This document shows, in pieces, positions 5,679 to 7,745 of a stretch of 7,745 bases of DNA (positions within the stretch are counted from its first letter, which is position 1; each line of letters begins with the position of its first letter). Below the pieces are notes generated by a model that saw only the letters and a list, made by a program, of their open reading frames with translations, was not told where the DNA came from and searched no databases. Source of the stretch: Bacillota bacterium (GTDB lineage: Bacteria; Bacillota; Clostridia; Christensenellales; Borkfalkiaceae); contig QAKE01000090.1 in the NCBI GenBank assembly GCA_003343995.1, forward strand, positions 1-7,745, read 5' to 3'. Both the position numbers and the translations under genes were made by a program.

Positions 5679-6083
5679 ATGCAGACAATCAAATACACTT
5701 TCGCAGACGGCACAACAAGCACGGTCGAGGTATCGGACGAACTTCACACTGTACACCTTGAAATCGTACAACAGGAAAAGCGCAACCATTGGCGGGAAAC
5801 AAGGCGGCATACCTCTTTGCAATACCTTATGGAAAACGGAATAGACTTCGAGGACAAGCGCACGGACAGTCCGTTTGAAAGTTACATACGAAAAGAGAAT
5901 ATCGCAAGCATACGAAAAGCAATATCTATGCTCACGCCGAAAAGACAGGAACTTATTTACAAGGCGTTTTTCCTCGGCAAGTCTTATGCGGCTATTGCAA
6001 AAGAACAAAGCGTTTGCAGGTCGGCAATATCGCAGCAAATGAAAACGATATACAAGCACTTACGCAAATACTTGGGGGTGTGA
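5679..6083 (+). CDS. Sigma-70 region 4-like DNA-binding protein
   Basis: This 134-residue protein has a C-terminal helix-turn-helix like sigma factor region 4. Residues about 75-130 run from IASIRKAISMLTPKRQELIYKAFF through SYAAIAKEQSV and the recognition helix RSAISQQMKTIYKHLRKYL. The N-terminal half (a beta-type start YTFADGTTSTVEV, then charged helices) has no sigma region 2, so it is not a full sigma factor. Such proteins are common in Bacillota plasmids and integrative elements, usually as regulators of element genes. The ATG at 5679 uses the GGAGGG site hidden in the preceding hairpin. It is separated from the next gene by one base, so the two are translationally linked. Confidence 0.82.
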   Translation: MQTIKYTFADGTTSTVEVSDELHTVHLEIVQQEKRNHWRETRRHTSLQYLMENGIDFEDKRTDSPFESYIRKENIASIRKAISMLTPKRQELIYKAFFLGKSYAAIAKEQSVCRSAISQQMKTIYKHLRKYLGV

Positions 6084-6084
6084 T

Positions 6085-6303
6085 ATGGAAAAGGAACTGT
6101 ATCAAGCAGTCGGATATATCGCACTGCGCAACAAAGACGGCTCGCCTATGATAAGCGTTCCCTTGTATGTCAAAGTTACGGAATTGAATAAAAACGGAAT
6201 GACGGAAGCGCAGGAAAGCGTTATGCATCGAATATCGGAAATAATGCTTAAACAATACGATAAGCAAATAAGCGGATATATCGCAAACCTGAAAGCGGAA
6301 TAA
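6085..6303 (+). CDS. Hypothetical protein of 72 residues in the rep operon
   Basis: The ATG at 6085 follows the upstream stop by one base, with GGGGGTG at 6074-6080 as ribosome binding site inside the preceding gene. The protein starts MEKELYQAVGYIALRNKDGS, has a beta-type region (MISVPLYVKVTEL) and a C-terminal amphipathic helix (about residues 40-70). I recognise no motif. It could be a small DNA-binding or accessory replication protein, given its place between a sigma-like regulator and the origin/rep, but this is context only. Its stop is nine bases before the GC-rich hairpin that opens the origin region. Confidence 0.72.
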   Translation: MEKELYQAVGYIALRNKDGSPMISVPLYVKVTELNKNGMTEAQESVMHRISEIMLKQYDKQISGYIANLKAE

Positions 6304-6311
6304 GGCAACGT

Positions 6312-6335
6312 GCGCGGGCGGCTTGCCGCCCGCGC
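6312..6335. repeat. GC-rich perfect inverted repeat beside the origin
   Basis: GCGCGGGCGGC (6312-6322) pairs perfectly with GCCGCCCGCGC (6325-6335) around TT, giving an 11-bp all-GC stem (in practice a tighter stem with a CTTG loop). No T-tract follows on the plus strand, so it is not a standard terminator. It lies one base before the CRESS-type stem-loop and may be part of the origin. Confidence 0.75.
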
Positions 6336-6336
6336 T

Positions 6337-6361
6337 GTGGCGTATAGTATTACCACGCCAC
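6337..6361 (+). other. CRESS-type replication origin: stem-loop with nonanucleotide TAGTATTAC
   Basis: A perfect 7-bp stem GTGGCGT (6337-6343) with ACGCCAC (6355-6361) encloses the 11-nt loop ATAGTATTACC. The loop contains TAGTATTAC (6345-6353), which fits the NANTATTAC consensus of circovirus and geminivirus origins. In those viruses Rep nicks between T7 and A8, here 6351/6352. The site lies 48 bases before the rep ATG, the position expected for the double-strand origin of a rolling-circle replicon. The match is direct; use as an origin is inferred from the motif plus the adjacent Rep. Confidence 0.85.
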
Positions 6362-6373
6362 TATGTCATAGTG
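6359..6373. repeat. Short inverted repeat overlapping the origin stem
   Basis: CACTATG (6359-6365) and CATAGTG (6367-6373) form a near-perfect palindrome that shares three bases with the 3' arm of the origin stem. It may be a protein-binding site (Rep or a regulator) or an alternative fold competing with the origin hairpin. Confidence 0.55.
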
Positions 6374-6376
6374 TAA

Positions 6377-6398
6377 CGGCATTGGCGGCAATAACGGG
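6377..6398 (+). repeat. Iteron-like CGGCA repeats downstream of the origin
   Basis: CGGCA occurs at 6377-6381 and 6386-6390, and CGG again at 6395-6397, a regular 9-base spacing. Circovirus Reps bind CGGCAG hexamers beside the stem-loop, so these are candidate Rep-binding iterons. The repeats are short and partly overlap the rep ribosome binding site. Confidence 0.4.
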
Positions 6399-6409
6399 AG
6401 TTTTTGAAT

Positions 6410-7444
6410 ATGGACGAAAACGGAATTAAAATAGATTTGAACGCTTTGGACGAAACGGACGAAAAGCCGAAAAAGAACAAGCAAGCGCGCGATTGGTGTT
6501 TTACGATAAATAACCCTGTACAAAGCGAACAAGAATTTTTAGAGTATCTGAAAACGGTATCAGACTTGCGGTATGTAGTCTTTCAACGCGAACGCGCACC
6601 CGAAACGGGAACGGAACATTATCAGGGATATTTTGAGTTTACGCAACCGAAATGGTTTACTACCATTAAAAAGTACCTTTCAAAAAATACCATAGGTGTT
6701 GACGCGCATATAGAACAACGCCGAGCCAAACGAACGCAAGCCCGCCTATACTGTATGGACGAGGAAACACGCATAAGCCCCACATACTACGAATACGGCG
6801 AATTTATAGAGGACGGCGAACGCACCGACTTAACCGACATTATGCGCGATATAGAAAACGATATAAGTTTTTACGACCTTTCCAAAAAGCACGGCAACCG
6901 TTTTATACGGGTTATGAAATGGGCGAAAGAATACAGGCAGGCTTATTTAGAAAACAAGTATAAAAGGCAATTCCGAAAAATGAATGTCTATTACATATAC
7001 GGCTCGGCAGGTTGCGGCAAAACAAGTTATGTATATAGCAAGCACGGCTATGACGAGGTTTACCGCACGACTAACTATGAATTTGGCTGGATAGATGACT
7101 ACAACGGCGAAAAGGTTTTATTCCTCGATGAGTTCCGCAGTTCGTTTAAGATAAGCGAAATATTGGACTACTTGGACGGACAGCCTCTGCGCATACGAGG
7201 GCGACAGTTTAACCGCGTTGCTTGCTATGATACGGTTTATATCGTTTCAAATATACCGCTGAACGAACAATACAAAAAGATACAGGACTACGAGCCTAAA
7301 TCTTGGGCGGCGTTCCTGCGGCGTATAACGGCGGTATATAACTTTGACATAAGCAAGGAAACGCCCGTAAATAAATTTACGGGAGAATTAAAAAAATCGC
7401 CTACACTCATAGAGATAGCAGACGACAGCGACCTGCCGTTTTAA
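6410..7444 (+). CDS. rep: CRESS-type Rep: HUH endonuclease with superfamily 3 helicase
   Basis: This 344-residue rolling-circle replication initiator would nick and join the origin strand and unwind DNA. The N-terminal HUH domain has motif I WCFTINNP (29-36), motif II HYQGYFEF (70-77) with the metal-binding H70/Q72, and motif III with the nicking tyrosine Y114 in YCMDEETR. The usual lysine three residues after that tyrosine is Asp117. The C-terminal SF3 helicase has Walker A GSAGCGKT (198-205), Walker B VLFLDEF (236-242) and motif C VYIVSNIPL (276-284). This order is that of circovirus/geminivirus Reps and bacterial pCRESS-type plasmids. The ATG at 6410 is preferred over a TTG at 6404 because GGGAG (6396-6400) is nine bases before it. 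No capsid gene accompanies it. It is the last gene before a terminator. Confidence 0.93.
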   Translation: MDENGIKIDLNALDETDEKPKKNKQARDWCFTINNPVQSEQEFLEYLKTVSDLRYVVFQRERAPETGTEHYQGYFEFTQPKWFTTIKKYLSKNTIGVDAHIEQRRAKRTQARLYCMDEETRISPTYYEYGEFIEDGERTDLTDIMRDIENDISFYDLSKKHGNRFIRVMKWAKEYRQAYLENKYKRQFRKMNVYYIYGSAGCGKTSYVYSKHGYDEVYRTTNYEFGWIDDYNGEKVLFLDEFRSSFKISEILDYLDGQPLRIRGRQFNRVACYDTVYIVSNIPLNEQYKKIQDYEPKSWAAFLRRITAVYNFDISKETPVNKFTGELKKSPTLIEIADDSDLPF

Positions 7445-7481
7445 CGGCTTTTCGGGTGGGTTCTCTTGGGTGGGAGCATAG

Positions 7482-7516
7482 AAAAAGCACAAGGCATTTC
7501 AACCTTGTGCTTTTTT
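7482..7516. terminator. Bidirectional terminator between rep and the tRNA operon
   Basis: A perfect 13-bp stem AAAAAGCACAAGG (7482-7494) with CCTTGTGCTTTTT (7503-7515) and an 8-nt loop. T-tracts lie on both strands (7511-7516 plus; 7486-7482 minus), so it can stop rep transcripts and the tRNA transcript coming from the right. Confidence 0.9.
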
Positions 7517-7566
7517 GTTACCTTTCAGAGATAAAACCTGCTACACCGTTTACAAAAATGTATATA

Positions 7567-7593
7567 GGGTTCAATCTCTGTCTGTTCTGGTGC
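7567..7593 (+). repeat. Imperfect inverted copy, candidate recombination-related site (right)
   Basis: This segment matches the minus strand of 1968-1994 at 20 of 27 positions with GGGTTCAA and TGGTGC blocks at identical spacing. Its right end overlaps the CCA, discriminator and last acceptor bases of tRNA-Leu (7588-7593). tRNA 3' ends are frequent integration targets, though mostly of tyrosine recombinases. Confidence 0.35.
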
Positions 7594-7674
7594 CGGGGAT
7601 CGGACTTGAACCGATACGGAATTTCTTCCGAGGGATTTTAAGTCCCTTGCGTCTGCCTATTTCGCCACCTCGGC
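7588..7674 (-). tRNA. tRNA-Leu (anticodon TAA)
   Basis: Read on the minus strand this is an 87-nt class II tRNA with encoded CCA (7590-7588). The acceptor 5' strand is GCCGAGG. The anticodon arm AGGGA-CTTAAAA-TCCCT places TAA at 7640-7638. A variable arm CGGAAGAAATTCCG-type hairpin follows, and the T arm is ATCGG-TTCAAGT-CCGAT. The acceptor 3' strand is CCCCGGC, so pair 5:68 would be A-C, a mismatch; the other six pairs are canonical. It lies five bases downstream of tRNA-Cys and is probably co-transcribed with it. Confidence 0.93.
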
Positions 7675-7679
7675 AAAAG

Positions 7680-7745
7680 TGGAGGCGCCACCCAGATTTG
7701 AACTGGGGAGTCAGGGTTTTGCAGACCCTTGCCTTACCACTTGGC
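7680..7745 (-). tRNA. tRNA-Cys (anticodon GCA), 5' end outside the window
   Basis: The minus strand shows the 3' acceptor TGGCGCC, discriminator T and CCA (7682-7680). The T arm has the TTCAAAT loop, the anticodon arm AGGGT-CTGCAAA-ACCCT places GCA at 7722-7720, and the D arm begins at GCCAAGTGGTAAGGC. The 5' acceptor strand lies beyond base 7745. The U73 discriminator and GCA anticodon are diagnostic of cysteine. Confidence 0.93.

Noticed and set aside
5474..5761. 95-residue ORF starting TTG in the leader
   Set aside because: It translates the terminator repeats and overlaps the better supported sigma-like gene in another frame.
6404..6409. TTG start for Rep at 6404
   Set aside because: The GGGAG site is only three bases from it, whereas the ATG at 6410 has normal spacing.
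7456..7641. Plus-strand 61-residue ORF over the tRNA-Leu gene
   Set aside because: It runs through the terminator and antisense through tRNA-Leu, with no ribosome binding site. It is a spurious ORF.

Overview
The window looks like a chromosomal stretch from a Bacillota (Firmicutes) bacterium, most likely an uncultured clostridial lineage. The evidence is strong Shine-Dalgarno sites, TTGACA/TATAAT-type promoters, U-tract hairpin terminators, tRNA genes with encoded CCA, and gene families typical of that group (DUF3781, MerR with a GyrI-like domain, large serine recombinases). The assignment is inferred from style; no phylogenetic marker is present.

Layout. (1) 1-1920, probable host DNA of higher GC: the 3' part of a gene with a duplicated ~120-residue domain and an Ala/Glu-rich linker, a terminator, then a SASA/SGNH-type esterase with its own promoter and terminator. 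(2) About 1925-7516, a mobile-looking block of lower GC. It holds a large serine recombinase on the minus strand, then on the plus strand a MerR regulator, an overlapping 59-residue zinc-ribbon protein and a DUF3781 protein. Next come a ~390-base leader region with stacked terminator-like hairpins and a short leader ORF, a sigma-70-region-4-like protein, a 72-residue hypothetical, a stem-loop origin, and a Rep protein. (3) 7588-7745, host tRNA-Leu(TAA) and tRNA-Cys(GCA) on the minus strand, separated from rep by a bidirectional terminator.

The key observation is at 6337-7444. The Rep has the HUH endonuclease plus superfamily-3 helicase architecture of eukaryotic CRESS-DNA viruses (circoviruses, geminiviruses) and of related bacterial plasmids. 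Just upstream is a perfect 7-bp stem with an 11-nt loop containing TAGTATTAC, the nonanucleotide at which such viral Reps nick. CGGCA-type direct repeats and a second inverted repeat lie beside it. No capsid gene is visible.

The most economical reading is an integrated rolling-circle replicon that carries a serine recombinase for integration and excision, a MerR/DUF3781 cargo module, and a regulated rep operon. It lies against the 3' end of tRNA-Leu. The exact ends of the element are not proven; two imperfect 27-bp copies at 1968-1994 and 7567-7593, in inverted orientation, are the best candidates for recombination-related sites.
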